The notes beneath the pieces are model-generated. The model searched no databases, was not told the DNA's origin, and saw only the letters and a list, made by a program, of their open reading frames with translations. The position numbers and the translations under genes are program-made. DNA of 32,318 nt from CALJIC01 sp039805565 (GTDB taxonomy: Bacteria > Chloroflexota > Chloroflexia > Chloroflexales > Roseiflexaceae). Location: assembly GCA_039805565.1 (NCBI GenBank), contig JBDLTZ010000237.1, positions 1-32,318 of the forward strand. Reading direction: 5' to 3'. Positions 7,246 through 15,027 of the stretch are shown one piece after another (the first letter of the stretch is position 1; every line of letters begins with the position of its first letter).

Positions 7246-8355
7246 CTACGCACCGACAATATGTGTGCGGATGCGGTGGAGCGGCAGGACGCCACGCCCT
7301 GCATCGTCGGCGGTGGGCACGGCCGCCTCGTCCGGCTTGTCCGAGAGGCCGAAGAGCAGCGCGCCGGCTGCGCGCCAGCGCCCGACAACCTCCCAGACCT
7401 CACCAGTGAGCACTAGCTCCTCGCGAAGCACATCCTCGGGCGGCGCCCCCTGCGGCATATGCCCCATGACCACAGATGTCTCGACAAACTCGCGGCGTCG
7501 AAACGCCTTGAAGGGCGTGGGGTCACCGGCCAGCGCCCGCTCCGCGAAGCCGCGGTGGAAGTGCTCGACCTCCGCGGAGGGCCAGCCGACCGCATCACAG
7601 GCGTCATCCACGGCGCCCAGGAGCCGATCGGCGTCGCCCGCCCAGCCGCGATCGACCCACTCCTCCACGTGGCTCAGCGAAAAGACGCCACCGGCTACGA
7701 TCACACAGAGGTAGCCGACGTAGTCCTGGTTGTCCCCAGTGAGCGGATGGAAGCGCGGGGTGTCCACCGTGCGGTAGATCCGCTCGAACTCGGAAGCGTC
7801 GAAACCTGCTCCGAGCTCATCCGCGACGCTTGCGCGCAAAGCACGCAGCCGCGCCTGATCGATGAGACGGTCGTTGCGCCCGCGCGCGCCGATCAGTGTC
7901 TTGTCGAGATCGACCACGACGGCGGTATGCGCGTCGACGGCGAGCCCTTCGGCGCCGAGCGTGGCGGCGAAGTCGTGCAGGGTGACCCAGCGGTTTGCGT
8001 GCGTTATGTCGCCCTCGCGCTCAATAGCGGGCACATCGGCGGAGTCCCGCCCGATGAAACAGCGCCCCTGCCAGCCGGTCTCGTCGCGCAGTGTGGTGAA
8101 GGCGCCACCATCGCTGAGCTTGGTATCGCCCACGAAGACCAGGCGGCGCAGCTCGACGCCGGGGGCGGTGAGCTCCCGGGCAGCGCGCAAGATGGCAGCC
8201 GCGACGCGGGCGTACTCGGCAGAGCCCTTGCGCGGAGCATGGCCGGGGGCGAGGTCGGCGAGGCCGGGCAGGCGCGGATCAGCGGGGCGGAGGCTGCGGT
8301 AGGCGACAAAATCGCCGAGGAGGTCAGCGATAGAAGCTAGGCCGTAGACCTTCAA
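7246..8355 (-). CDS. HAD-like hydrolase-related protein, unknown substrate
   Basis: This protein has 369 residues from a TTG start at 8355 (GGAAAGG upstream). An extension to an ATG at 8391 would be translated from the repeat and is unlikely. The clearest motif is VVVDLDKTLIGARG with D149 and D151, which fits HAD motif I (DxDxT). Two other HAD-like pieces occur in an unusual order: FVGDTKLSDGGAF at 74-86 resembles the acidic motif IV, and LLFGLSDKPDEA near the C-terminus could supply motifs II/III. A phosphatase or phosphotransferase is therefore likely, but the substrate is unknown. It is convergent with the response regulator and lies downstream of the aminotransferase on the same strand, separated by an inverted repeat. 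Functional linkage to its neighbours is not evident. Confidence 0.7.
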   Translation of the reverse strand: MKVYGLASIADLLGDFVAYRSLRPADPRLPGLADLAPGHAPRKGSAEYARVAAAILRAARELTAPGVELRRLVFVGDTKLSDGGAFTTLRDETGWQGRCFIGRDSADVPAIEREGDITHANRWVTLHDFAATLGAEGLAVDAHTAVVVDLDKTLIGARGRNDRLIDQARLRALRASVADELGAGFDASEFERIYRTVDTPRFHPLTGDNQDYVGYLCVIVAGGVFSLSHVEEWVDRGWAGDADRLLGAVDDACDAVGWPSAEVEHFHRGFAERALAGDPTPFKAFRRREFVETSVVMGHMPQGAPPEDVLREELVLTGEVWEVVGRWRAAGALLFGLSDKPDEAAVPTADDAGRGVLPLHRIRTHIVGA

Positions 8356-8371
8356 GGCTGTGCCTTTCCGA

Positions 8372-8447
8372 ATGCAAAATGCAACATGCAAACAGGCGGA
8401 TACCAGATCCGCTCATGTCGCATGTTGCATTTTACACGTTGCACTTA
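8372..8447. repeat. 7-bp-phased inverted repeat (ATGCAAC words)
   Basis: Left side 8372-8392 is ATGCAAA, ATGCAAC, ATGCAAA in exact 7-bp phase. Its core AAAATGCAACATGC (8376-8389) pairs perfectly over 14 bp with 8420-8433. An inner GCGGAT/ATCCGC stem (8396-8401 with 8407-8412) would extend the cruciform. The right side continues in the same phase with GTTGCACT up to the stop of the aminotransferase gene. Confidence 0.75.
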
Positions 8448-9536
8448 CAAAAGGCTGGCGAGGCGCTTGACACCCTCTTCAATCTGCGCGGGGGTGACGG
8501 CGCAGAACGGGAGGCGCACGAACCGCTCGCCATCCGGCGCAGAGCCCTGGTCGGCATCGGCGAAGAAGGGCTGGCCGGGAGTAAGCACCAGGCCGATCTC
8601 CTTGGCGCGGGCCACGAGGTCCTTGCTGTTGGCGTCGTCGGGGAGGGTGACGCTGAAGAAGAAGCCGCCGTCCGGCTCGTGGGCGCCGCAGTCCTCCAGG
8701 TGGGTGCGCACCGCGTTACGCATGGCCTCCCAGCGCGGCGCGTAGAGTGCCTTGAGGGCGTCGATGTTCGGCTGGAGCCAGCCGCGGCGCAGGAACTCGG
8801 CGACGGCCGCCTGTGTGGGGAGCACCGGCGAGAGGTAGGTGTTCTCACCCTCGCGCGTAACGGCCTCGACCAGCGCGACCGGCGCGACCATATAGCCGAC
8901 GCGGATGCCGGGGCTGAGGAGCTTGCTGAACGAGGTCATGGTCACGACGCGCTCAGGGTTGATCTCGCGCAGCATCGGGACGTCCTGACCGCGGTAGCGC
9001 AGCTTGCGGTAGGGCACGTCCTCAACGACCCAGAAGCCGTACTGCTCAGCGAGGGCCAGGATCGCGCGGCGCTTCTCGAGCGAGGTGGTGACGCCCGCGG
9101 GGTTCTGGAAGTCCGGCACCATGTAGAGGAATGCGGGGGTCTGCCGCTTGACCTCGGCCTCGAGCCGGGCGACGTCGAGCCCGTCGGCCTCGAGCGGGAT
9201 GCCGATGGTCTTCGCGCCGCGGCGGCGGAAGGTAGTGATAGCGCGGTCGTAGCTAGGCTGCTCGGTGAGGACGGTGGCGCCGGGCCGCACGAGGTAGCTG
9301 GCGAGCAGGTCCTGGAGCTGGAGCGAGCCGTTGGCCACCAGCACCTCGCGCTCGGTCACGCCGAACTCGGCGGCGAGCTGGCGGCGAAGCCCGGGGTAGC
9401 CCGGCTGCTGGCCATACTGGAGGACGACGGCGGGGTCGGCCTTGAGGGCGGCGTCAAAGCACTCGGCGAGCTTATCAACGGGGAAGGCCTCGGGCGGCGG
9501 GACGCCACGCGTGAAGACAATGGTGTCGGTGGTCAT
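8445..9536 (-). CDS. PLP-dependent aminotransferase, class I/II (MocR/LysN-like)
   Basis: This 363-residue fold-type I aminotransferase has the substrate-side YGQQPGYPGLRRQLA (41-55), ANGSLQLQDLL near the cofactor phosphate site, FQNPAG with N145, VVEDVPY with D173 (pairs with the pyridine nitrogen), and the Schiff-base lysine K205 in TSFSKLLSPGIRVGY. The pattern YG-x-x-x-G-x-x-x-LR and the QNPAG motif resemble 2-aminoadipate/aromatic/valine-pyruvate transaminases related to the MocR C-terminal domain, without the DNA-binding head. The start at 9536 is supported by TGGAG nine bases upstream; the ATG at 9551 lacks a ribosome site. Amino-acid substrate is unknown. Proximity to an ilv operon 3 kb away hints at amino-acid metabolism but does not prove it. 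Confidence 0.88.
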   Translation of the reverse strand: MTTDTIVFTRGVPPPEAFPVDKLAECFDAALKADPAVVLQYGQQPGYPGLRRQLAAEFGVTEREVLVANGSLQLQDLLASYLVRPGATVLTEQPSYDRAITTFRRRGAKTIGIPLEADGLDVARLEAEVKRQTPAFLYMVPDFQNPAGVTTSLEKRRAILALAEQYGFWVVEDVPYRKLRYRGQDVPMLREINPERVVTMTSFSKLLSPGIRVGYMVAPVALVEAVTREGENTYLSPVLPTQAAVAEFLRRGWLQPNIDALKALYAPRWEAMRNAVRTHLEDCGAHEPDGGFFFSVTLPDDANSKDLVARAKEIGLVLTPGQPFFADADQGSAPDGERFVRLPFCAVTPAQIEEGVKRLASLL

Positions 9537-9579
9537 GTCTGTGTACTCCATACTGGTCTGCGCTGCGCTATGAAGCGAT

Positions 9580-9588
9580 TCTATAGCA
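9580..9588 (-). promoter_or_regulatory. Candidate extended -10 promoter of the aminotransferase gene
   Basis: On the minus strand TGC-TATAGA (followed by AT) is an extended -10 element about 44 bases upstream of the 9536 start. No convincing -35 is seen, as is usual for extended -10 promoters. Confidence 0.4.
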
Positions 9589-9627
9589 ATCGTGCCAGAG
9601 ATATAAAGTTAGGGTGGGTTTTTCCTC

Positions 9628-9644
9628 GGGGGGCTGCGCCCCCC
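9628..9644. repeat. Perfect GC palindrome
   Basis: GGGGGGC-TGC-GCCCCCC, a 7-bp stem with a TGC loop, is followed by AAACCCCGC. It shares the G-run/TGCG/C-run core and ACCCC tail with the copies at 2999-3064. It lies between the amidohydrolase and the aminotransferase, both on the minus strand. Confidence 0.6.
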
Positions 9645-9786
9645 AAACCCCGCTTCGTGCTGACACGCATCCTGCCTGGACCGGCGGGGATGCTCTCGGC
9701 CGCTGGGATGTCGGCTGACAAGTGTACCAGATGAACGGGAACGCGCTGCGGCAGAAGCGGCATCTCTTTCGCGAAGCGACCAGACT

Positions 9787-9836
9787 ACAGCTCTGCCCTA
9801 CGAGCGGCGGGCAAACACACAGCTCTGCCCTACGAG
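9787..9836. repeat. 18-bp direct repeat at the end of the amidohydrolase gene
   Basis: ACAGCTCTGCCCTACGAG occurs exactly at 9787-9804 and again at 9819-9836, a 32-bp period. The second copy contains the stop codon (9830-9832) of the amidohydrolase gene, so a repeat unit supplies the end of the protein. Confidence 0.7.
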
Positions 9837-11431
9837 TGGACGACGCGGCCAGCGCAGACGGTGAGGAGCGCGCGGGTCTCGGCGAGGCCATCGGGCGGGG
9901 ATGCGGCGAGGTCGCAGTCGAGCAGGACAAGGTCAGCGAGCATGCCGGCGCGCAGCACGCCCTTCTCGCGCTCCTGGTGCTCGGCGTAGGCGGCGCCGCT
10001 GGTGTAGGCGCGCAGGGCCTCATCGAGCGACACGGCCTGAGATGGCAGCCCTGGCGCCCAGGGGCAGCGGGCGACGGCGGCATGCAACCCAAGCCACGGG
10101 CTCTGGCTAACCACCGGCCAGTCGCTGCCGAAGGCCAGGTGCGCGCCGGCGTCACGGAGGTCGGCCCAGGCGAAGCTGTGACGCCAGCGCTCCCGGCCGA
10201 CGCGCTCGAGCCAGACGGGGCCATAGCCCGGCGGGACGGGCGCGTGGTAGGGCTGCACCGAGGCGATCACGCCGAGCTCGCGGAAGCGCGGCAGGTCATC
10301 GGGGTGGATGAGCTCGATGTGCTCGACGCGGTGGCGGCTGTCGCGTGGTCCGTTGGCCTCCCTGGCGGCCTGGAGGCCGTCGAGGGTGCGGCGGACGGCG
10401 GCGTCACCGATGGCGTGGACGACGATCTGGAGGCCGAGACGGTCGCAGGCGGCCGCCATGCGGCTGAAGTGCTCGGCGGTGTAGAAGGCGTCACCGCGGT
10501 GACCGGGGCGGCCCGGGTAGTCATCGAGCAGCAGTGCCGTGAAGCCCTCGGCGACGCCGTCCATAAAGAACTTGGCGGCCCCGGCCCGCACGAGCGGCCC
10601 TGCTGCGACGCGGCGCATCTCGGCCGCCTCGGCCAGATCTTCGGGGCGGGTGTGCGGCTCGACGCTGTAGGGCACGTAGACGCGCAGCGTGAGCTCGCCG
10701 GCAGCCTCGAGGGAGCGGTACAGCTCGAGCTGGGCCATGTCGCCGTCCATGTTGTGGACCGAGGTGATGCCGAGCGCGGAGGCCTGGGCGACACCCTCGC
10801 GCAGGAGCTCGCGGGCGCGCGCGGCGCTCGGGGACGGGACGAGGGCCTGGAGCGGGCCGAAGGCTCCGGGCTCGCGCAGCTCTCCGGTGGCGAGGCCGTC
10901 ATCGCCCAGCACGATCTCGCTGCCCGCGCCAGGGTCACCGCCGCGGAGGAGGCCGCCGAGCTCGAGGGCCCGCGTGTTCGCCCAGGCGGTGTGGCCGTCG
11001 AAGGCGAAGATGAGCAGCGGCCGTTCGGGACAGAGGTCATCGAGGGCCGAGCGGAACGGCTGCCGCGCACCGTCGAGCGCCTGGTAGCGCACGCCGTAGC
11101 CGGCGAGCCAGGGGACATCGGGGTGGGCGCCGGCGTAGGCACGGACGGCGCGGGCCACCTTGTCGAAGGAGGCAGCCTCACCGAGGCGGACGCCATCGAG
11201 CTTGAGGGAGCCGCGCAGCAGGTGGTAGTGGCTGTCGATGATTCCGGGCAGCAGGGTGCAGCCGGCGGCGTCGACGACGCGCGTCGCGGGGCCGCGGACC
11301 CCGAGGGCCTCACGGTTGGTGCCGACGAGGGCGATGCGCTCGCCGCGGACTGCGACAGCTTCGGCGCCAGGGGCGGCGGGATCGGCCGTCCAGGCGCGGG
11401 CGTTGAGAATGATGAGGTCGGCCTGGGGCAC
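9830..11431 (-). CDS. Amidohydrolase family protein (YtcJ/Amidohydro_3 type)
   Basis: This metal-dependent hydrolase has 533 residues and starts from GTG at 11431 with AAGGAG seven bases upstream. The N-terminal beta domain (ADLIILNARAWTADP) leads into LLPGIIDSHYHLLRGSL, where H68 and H70 are metal ligands. Later motifs include FAFDGHTAWANTRAL, the third-strand region HRVEHIELIHPDDL, and the C-terminal AFGSDWPVV with the catalytic aspartate. The overall arrangement is that of YtcJ-like enzymes, which hydrolyse amide or related bonds in diverse small molecules. The substrate cannot be told from sequence. There is no signal peptide, so it is probably cytoplasmic. It stands alone on the minus strand between two repeat-rich gaps. 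Confidence 0.88.
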   Translation of the reverse strand: MPQADLIILNARAWTADPAAPGAEAVAVRGERIALVGTNREALGVRGPATRVVDAAGCTLLPGIIDSHYHLLRGSLKLDGVRLGEAASFDKVARAVRAYAGAHPDVPWLAGYGVRYQALDGARQPFRSALDDLCPERPLLIFAFDGHTAWANTRALELGGLLRGGDPGAGSEIVLGDDGLATGELREPGAFGPLQALVPSPSAARARELLREGVAQASALGITSVHNMDGDMAQLELYRSLEAAGELTLRVYVPYSVEPHTRPEDLAEAAEMRRVAAGPLVRAGAAKFFMDGVAEGFTALLLDDYPGRPGHRGDAFYTAEHFSRMAAACDRLGLQIVVHAIGDAAVRRTLDGLQAAREANGPRDSRHRVEHIELIHPDDLPRFRELGVIASVQPYHAPVPPGYGPVWLERVGRERWRHSFAWADLRDAGAHLAFGSDWPVVSQSPWLGLHAAVARCPWAPGLPSQAVSLDEALRAYTSGAAYAEHQEREKGVLRAGMLADLVLLDCDLAASPPDGLAETRALLTVCAGRVVHS

Positions 11432-11440
11432 TGCGTTTCT

Positions 11441-11555
11441 CCTTCTTCGGGGCTGGCCCCGAGCCCCTTCGCTTCCTCGCCACGTGGCCGTGCGAGAGGT
11501 TGCCCCTCGCGCTCCCCTTCTTCGGGGCTGGCCCCGAGCCCCTTCGCTTCCTCGC
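11441..11555. repeat. 40-bp direct repeat, 75-bp period
   Basis: Positions 11441-11480 and 11516-11555 are identical over 40 bases (beginning CCTTCTTCGGGGCTGGCCCC). A further GCCGTGCGAGAGG match follows each copy, giving a duplicated unit of about 75 bp. The first copy begins inside the amidohydrolase ribosome-binding region, so the duplication reaches into that promoter. Confidence 0.8.
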
Positions 11556-11683
11556 GGTCAAGCCGTGCGAGAGGGGCACCGGCCCCTCTCGCGCTCTCCC
11601 CCGCCGGAGGGGCGCTTGCGCCCCCTCCGGACCACCCCCACCACAGGAGCCCTGCCAGACCGACATCCCAGTGACGCGATGAA

Positions 11684-11770
11684 TGACCTGGTTCAGCCGC
11701 CCAGAGACACCGGCACATAGCCTCGTTCAGCCGCCCGAGGACACCAGCACATGACCTGGTTCAGCCGCCC
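11684..11770. repeat. 34-bp tandem repeat, about 2.6 copies
   Basis: Units start at 11684, 11718 and 11752, each with TxxCCTxGTTCAGCCGCCC and then AGAGACACCGGCACA or a close variant. The spacing is exactly 34 bp and the whole unit is repeated, so it is a minisatellite and not a CRISPR array. Confidence 0.75.
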
Positions 11771-11863
11771 AAAATCAAACGAAGCGCTCCCGATCCTCGC
11801 GGGCAGGGTCTCAGTCTCGTGCCGACCGATAACGGCCCGGCAGTGCTCACGTTTCGGATTCGA

Positions 11864-11943
11864 AGGGGCGAAGCCCCTCGCCGGGGGGGTCCAGAGGGGC
11901 CGCGGCCGGCCCCTCTGGGCGGGGTCCGGGGCGCAGCGCCCGG
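11864..11943. repeat. Cluster of GC palindromes downstream of asd
   Basis: AGGGGC-GAA-GCCCCT (11864-11878), a perfect 11-bp stem CCAGAGGGGCC with GGCCCCTCTGG (11891-11901 and 11908-11918), and GGGCGC-A-GCGCCC (11929-11941) lie directly after the asd stop. They may act as the 3' end structure of asd. No U-run is present. Confidence 0.6.
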
Positions 11944-11948
11944 CGACC

Positions 11949-13007
11949 CTACGACACAATGCCCGAGGCAACGAGCAGCTCGGCGTTGAGCACCGCGCCG
12001 CCGGCCGCGCCGCGGATCGTGTTGTGCGACAGCACCACCAGCCGCAGGTCGAGCAGCGGGCACGAGCGGACCCGCCCAACCGACGAGCTCATCCCGTTGC
12101 CCGCATCCCGGTCGCGCCGAGGCTGGGGGCGGTCGCCGGCGGTGTGGACCACCAGCGGCAGCTCGGGCGAGGTGGGCAGGCCGCGGACCGGATCGGGGGC
12201 GCGCCACGAGGAGAGCACCTCAATCGCCTCCTCGGGCGAGGGCTTACGCGCGAAGCCGACCGAGAGCAGCGCCGTGTGGCCGTCGATCACCGGCACGCGC
12301 GTCACCTGGGCGCTGATGCGGATGGGCGCCTCAGCCACACGGCCGTCCTGGAGCGTCCCGAGCAGCTTGCGCGGCTCCGCCTCCACCTTGGCCTCCTCGC
12401 CGCCGTCCGCGATGTTCGGGATGATGTTGTCGATGATATCGAGCGACGGCACGCCGGGGTAGCCCGCGCCCGAGACAGACTGGAGCGTGCTGGCGTGGAC
12501 GGTCTGGACGCCGAACGCGTCGTGGAGCGGCTTGAGCGCCATCACGATCCCGATCGCGGCGCAGTTCGGGTTAGTGACCAGGCAGCCCTTCCAGCCGCGC
12601 TCGGCCCGCTGGCGCTCAAGCATGCCGATGTGGTCCGGGTTGACCTCGGGGATGATCAGCGGCACATCAGGGGCCGTGCGGTAGGTGGACGCGTTGGAGC
12701 AGACCGCGACCCGCTCGGCCCAGCGCGGCTCGACCGCGCGGGCGACGTCGGTGGGCAGGCCCGAAAGCGCGACCGCCACGTCGAGGGGCGTGTCGCTCGG
12801 CTGCACCACCATGCGTGCCACCTCGGGCGGCGGGGCGCCGTCGAGCACCCAGCGCACCAGCTCGCCGTACGGGCGGCCGACAGTGCGGTCGGAGCCGGTG
12901 AGGGCCGCGATCTCGAACCAGGGGTGGTTGGCGAGGAGCTGGACGAAGCGCTGGCCGACCGTGCCCGTCGCGCCGAGGATGGCGACCGGGATCTTTCGCT
13001 GTGCCAT
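11949..13007 (-). CDS. asd: Aspartate-semialdehyde dehydrogenase
   Basis: This 352-residue enzyme reduces aspartyl phosphate to aspartate semialdehyde with NADPH, feeding lysine/diaminopimelate, threonine and methionine synthesis. The N-terminal Rossmann motif is VAILGATGTVGQRFVQ (8-23). The catalytic cysteine is C149 in TNPNCAAIG. The dimer domain carries SVSGAGYPG, the KVEAEPRKLLG segment, R237 and the general-base H244 in RVPVIDGHTALL. The sequence and the short insertions fit the archaeal/fungal-type branch of the family rather than the E. coli type. The ATG at 13007 has GGAGG five to six bases upstream. It is preceded by a long leader hairpin and follows larA on the same strand. Confidence 0.94.
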   Translation of the reverse strand: MAQRKIPVAILGATGTVGQRFVQLLANHPWFEIAALTGSDRTVGRPYGELVRWVLDGAPPPEVARMVVQPSDTPLDVAVALSGLPTDVARAVEPRWAERVAVCSNASTYRTAPDVPLIIPEVNPDHIGMLERQRAERGWKGCLVTNPNCAAIGIVMALKPLHDAFGVQTVHASTLQSVSGAGYPGVPSLDIIDNIIPNIADGGEEAKVEAEPRKLLGTLQDGRVAEAPIRISAQVTRVPVIDGHTALLSVGFARKPSPEEAIEVLSSWRAPDPVRGLPTSPELPLVVHTAGDRPQPRRDRDAGNGMSSSVGRVRSCPLLDLRLVVLSHNTIRGAAGGAVLNAELLVASGIVS

Positions 13008-13077
13008 AAGAGCCTCCAGGATGTGTACTCAATACCAGTAGCTAGGGCGCTGGGGCAACGGCGCTCTGCACGCGCAA

Positions 13078-13119
13078 AGGCCACAGGGAGGTGGGCGCCG
13101 AACCACCTCCCTGTGGCCT
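13078..13119 (-). promoter_or_regulatory. 17-bp perfect hairpin in the larA-asd gap
   Basis: AGGCCACAGGGAGGTGG (13078-13094) pairs perfectly with 13103-13119 around an 8-nt loop. On the minus strand it is followed by TTTG only. A weak promoter-like pair upstream (TTGCCG, 17 bases, TACAAC) would put this hairpin in the asd 5' leader, about 70 nt before the ATG. It could be a larA terminator or an asd leader element; I cannot decide. Confidence 0.55.
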
Positions 13120-13207
13120 CCGGGCAATCGCCGCGGCGTTCCGGCAGTTGTACCACAGAACGCGGGCGGCGGCAAGATAGCGTGTGAGCCGCCTCCGTGC
13201 GCCCCCG

Positions 13208-14479
13208 CTACGCCACGGCCTCGCGCACGAAGGGCACCGTCTGCGGCCCCTCGGGGAGCACGGCGACCCGCGCGCCGGGGCCGTAGCGGGCCAGGAGATC
13301 CGCGAGCGTCGCCTCGATCGACTCGACCGGGGTGAGCATCGCGGCGCGCACCACCTCGGGCGCGAGCGACGAGCGCAGGTAGACCTCGGCCCGGCGCTGG
13401 ACAAGGGCCTGCGACTGCGCCTGCCACTGGTCATAGAGCGCGAAGTCAGGCGCCTCGATCATCGCCAGGAGCTCCTGCGGCGAGGGGCGCATGCGCAGCA
13501 GGTCCTTGTAGTTGCCGTGGTCCGGCAGGCCGTCAGAGCACTCGGCGGCGCAGATGATCGCCCCGCCGGGCCGGACAATGCGGGCGGCCGCGCTCATACC
13601 CTTCACCGCCTGGTACAGGTTCTGGTCGAGCGGGTAGCCGGAGTTGGTGGTGATCACGATATCGAACGGCTCGTCCACCGGGCGGGTGGCGTGCTCGGCC
13701 ACGAAGCGGCAGCCGACCTCGTGCGCCGCGATGGAGTGGCCGGCCCAGACCTGAGTGATCTGGCGGCGGCTGTTGAGCGCGACGTTGACGCAGAAGTGCG
13801 GCGGGGCCATCGCCACCGCCTCGCGGATCTCGCCCTGCACCGGGTTGCCCTCGAGCCGGGCCCAGGTTGAGAGCGGGTGGCCGATCATCTGCGCGTTGTG
13901 CAGGTGCATGATCGTCTTGATGCCCGCGACGCCCGGCACCACCCCCTTGGGGCCGCCGCTAAACCCGGCGAAGAAGTGCGGCTCGATGAACCCCGTGACG
14001 ATCCGCACGTTGGCGCGCAGGTAGTCGTTGTTGACCCAGACCTCGCCGCCGTAGCTCGTGCGGCCGAGGTGCGTCAGGGTGGCGTCGTCGAACGCGTTGT
14101 GGTTGACCACCCGCACGGTGTCCACCACCTCCTGGCCGAGCATGCGGACGAGCTCCTCGCGCGTGTTGGCGCGGTGTGAGCCGGTGCCATTGACGATCAC
14201 GAACTGCTCGCGCGGGACGTGGGCGAGCTCCTCCATGATCCAGGGCACCAACCGCTCGCTCGGCGAGGGGCGGGTGATGTCGGCGATCACAATCGCGACG
14301 GTGTCGGTGGGTCGCGCGAGGCTCCGCAGCGGCGGCGCGCCGATCGGGGAGCGCACAGCGTCGTCAAATGCGGCGCGCTCGTCGAGCAGGCCGGCGAGCT
14401 GCTGGGGCACGATCACCGCCGCGTCGTCCGGCACCTCGACGGGCAGGCGACCGCGGCCGTAGGCGAGAGAGATCTGCAT
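13208..14479 (-). CDS. larA: LarA-family nickel-pincer racemase/epimerase
   Basis: This 423-residue protein is almost exactly the length of lactate racemase LarA. Residues aligned with the Lactobacillus enzyme are conserved with a constant offset of six: R70 in ADITRP, H102 in GTGSHRAN, H168 in EPHFFAGFSGG, the cofactor-bearing K178 in GGPKGVVPG, and H194 in HLHNAQM. This indicates that it uses the nickel pincer nucleotide to interconvert a 2-hydroxy acid. The substrate may not be lactate, as the family is broad. No larB, larC or larE cofactor genes are in the window. Its ATG (14477-14479) shares one base with the stop of ridA, with GAGGT upstream, so translation is probably coupled. There is no signal peptide. 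Confidence 0.88.
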   Translation of the reverse strand: MQISLAYGRGRLPVEVPDDAAVIVPQQLAGLLDERAAFDDAVRSPIGAPPLRSLARPTDTVAIVIADITRPSPSERLVPWIMEELAHVPREQFVIVNGTGSHRANTREELVRMLGQEVVDTVRVVNHNAFDDATLTHLGRTSYGGEVWVNNDYLRANVRIVTGFIEPHFFAGFSGGPKGVVPGVAGIKTIMHLHNAQMIGHPLSTWARLEGNPVQGEIREAVAMAPPHFCVNVALNSRRQITQVWAGHSIAAHEVGCRFVAEHATRPVDEPFDIVITTNSGYPLDQNLYQAVKGMSAAARIVRPGGAIICAAECSDGLPDHGNYKDLLRMRPSPQELLAMIEAPDFALYDQWQAQSQALVQRRAEVYLRSSLAPEVVRAAMLTPVESIEATLADLLARYGPGARVAVLPEGPQTVPFVREAVA

Positions 14480-14877
14480 CAGGCACCTCGTTCCGTCGTC
14501 ACCACCGCCACCGCCTCGATCTCCACCAGCATCTCGGGGCTGATCATCTCGGCGCGCACCAGCGTGTTGGCCGGACGGATGTGGGCGAACACCTCGCCGT
14601 GTGCGCGCGCCACCCCCTCCCAGTCGGCTATGTCGCGCACGAACACCCGCGTCCGCACCACATCGGCCAGCGAGGTCCCGGCTTCGGCCAGCGCGGCCTC
14701 GATCTTCCGCAGGATGTAGCGCGCCTGGGCGGCGGCGTCGCCGGGGTGCTGCACCGCGCCGGACGAATCCGAGGCCGTAGTCCCCGAAACGTAAATCGTA
14801 TTGCCGACGCGCACCGCGCGCGAGTAGCCGGCGAGGGCCTCCCACGGCGTGCCCGAGGAGATGTTCGTTCGCTGCAT
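14479..14877 (-). CDS. RidA/YjgF-family protein
   Basis: This 132-residue RidA-fold protein is the typical length. RidA proteins hydrolyse reactive enamine/imine intermediates made by PLP enzymes or carry out related steps. Visible family features are GYSRAVRVGNTIYVSGTTA (17-35), the helix with ILRKIEAALAEAG, VRTRVFVRDI, and the C-terminal RPANTLVRAEMISPEMLVEI. In that segment R108 sits at the position of the substrate-binding arginine and E120 on the catalytic strand. I chose ATG 14877 with GGAGG five bases upstream; the longer frame to 15093 reads through the divergent promoter. It overlaps larA by one base, suggesting a two-gene unit. Confidence 0.9.
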   Translation of the reverse strand: MQRTNISSGTPWEALAGYSRAVRVGNTIYVSGTTASDSSGAVQHPGDAAAQARYILRKIEAALAEAGTSLADVVRTRVFVRDIADWEGVARAHGEVFAHIRPANTLVRAEMISPEMLVEIEAVAVVTTERGA

Positions 14878-15027
14878 ACAATCCTCCAGCCTGTTCTCGG
14901 AGCCCCCATTGTAGCACGCGGCGGCACCCGCCCTTCGACCGATGAAACAGACGTTCGAAGAGAGTATACTGGGCAATACGCCGATCGGCTGTTCCGCAGT
15001 ACAATAGCGACGATACAGGAGGCCCCG

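Larger units (their letters stand above)
11432..11948. other. Intergenic region rich in repeats (no gene seen)
   Basis: This 517-base gap between the amidohydrolase start and the asd stop holds no convincing gene. It contains a 40-bp exact direct repeat, a 34-bp tandem repeat and a set of GC palindromes, each listed separately. Another palindrome, CCGGAGGGG-CGCTTGCG-CCCCCTCCGG, lies at about 11604-11630. Confidence 0.6.

Noticed and set aside
9552..9829. A tRNA or small RNA in the gap before the aminotransferase.
   Set aside because: No T-loop (GGTTCRAATCC-like) sequence or cloverleaf could be built; the gap is explained by a promoter, a palindrome and a direct repeat.
11684..11770. Short CRISPR array, because of regular 34-bp spacing.
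   Set aside because: The whole 34-bp unit is repeated with point differences; there are no unique spacers, and no cas genes are present.
9722..13187. Long plus-strand open frames opposite the amidohydrolase and asd genes.
   Set aside because: Same pattern of antisense, low-complexity composition over conserved minus-strand genes; no domain is recognisable.
14368..15027. N-terminal extension of the DUF3224 frame by 220 residues.
   Set aside because: The extension is antisense to larA and ridA. A perfect AGGAGG and ATG at 15028 mark the real start where family similarity begins.
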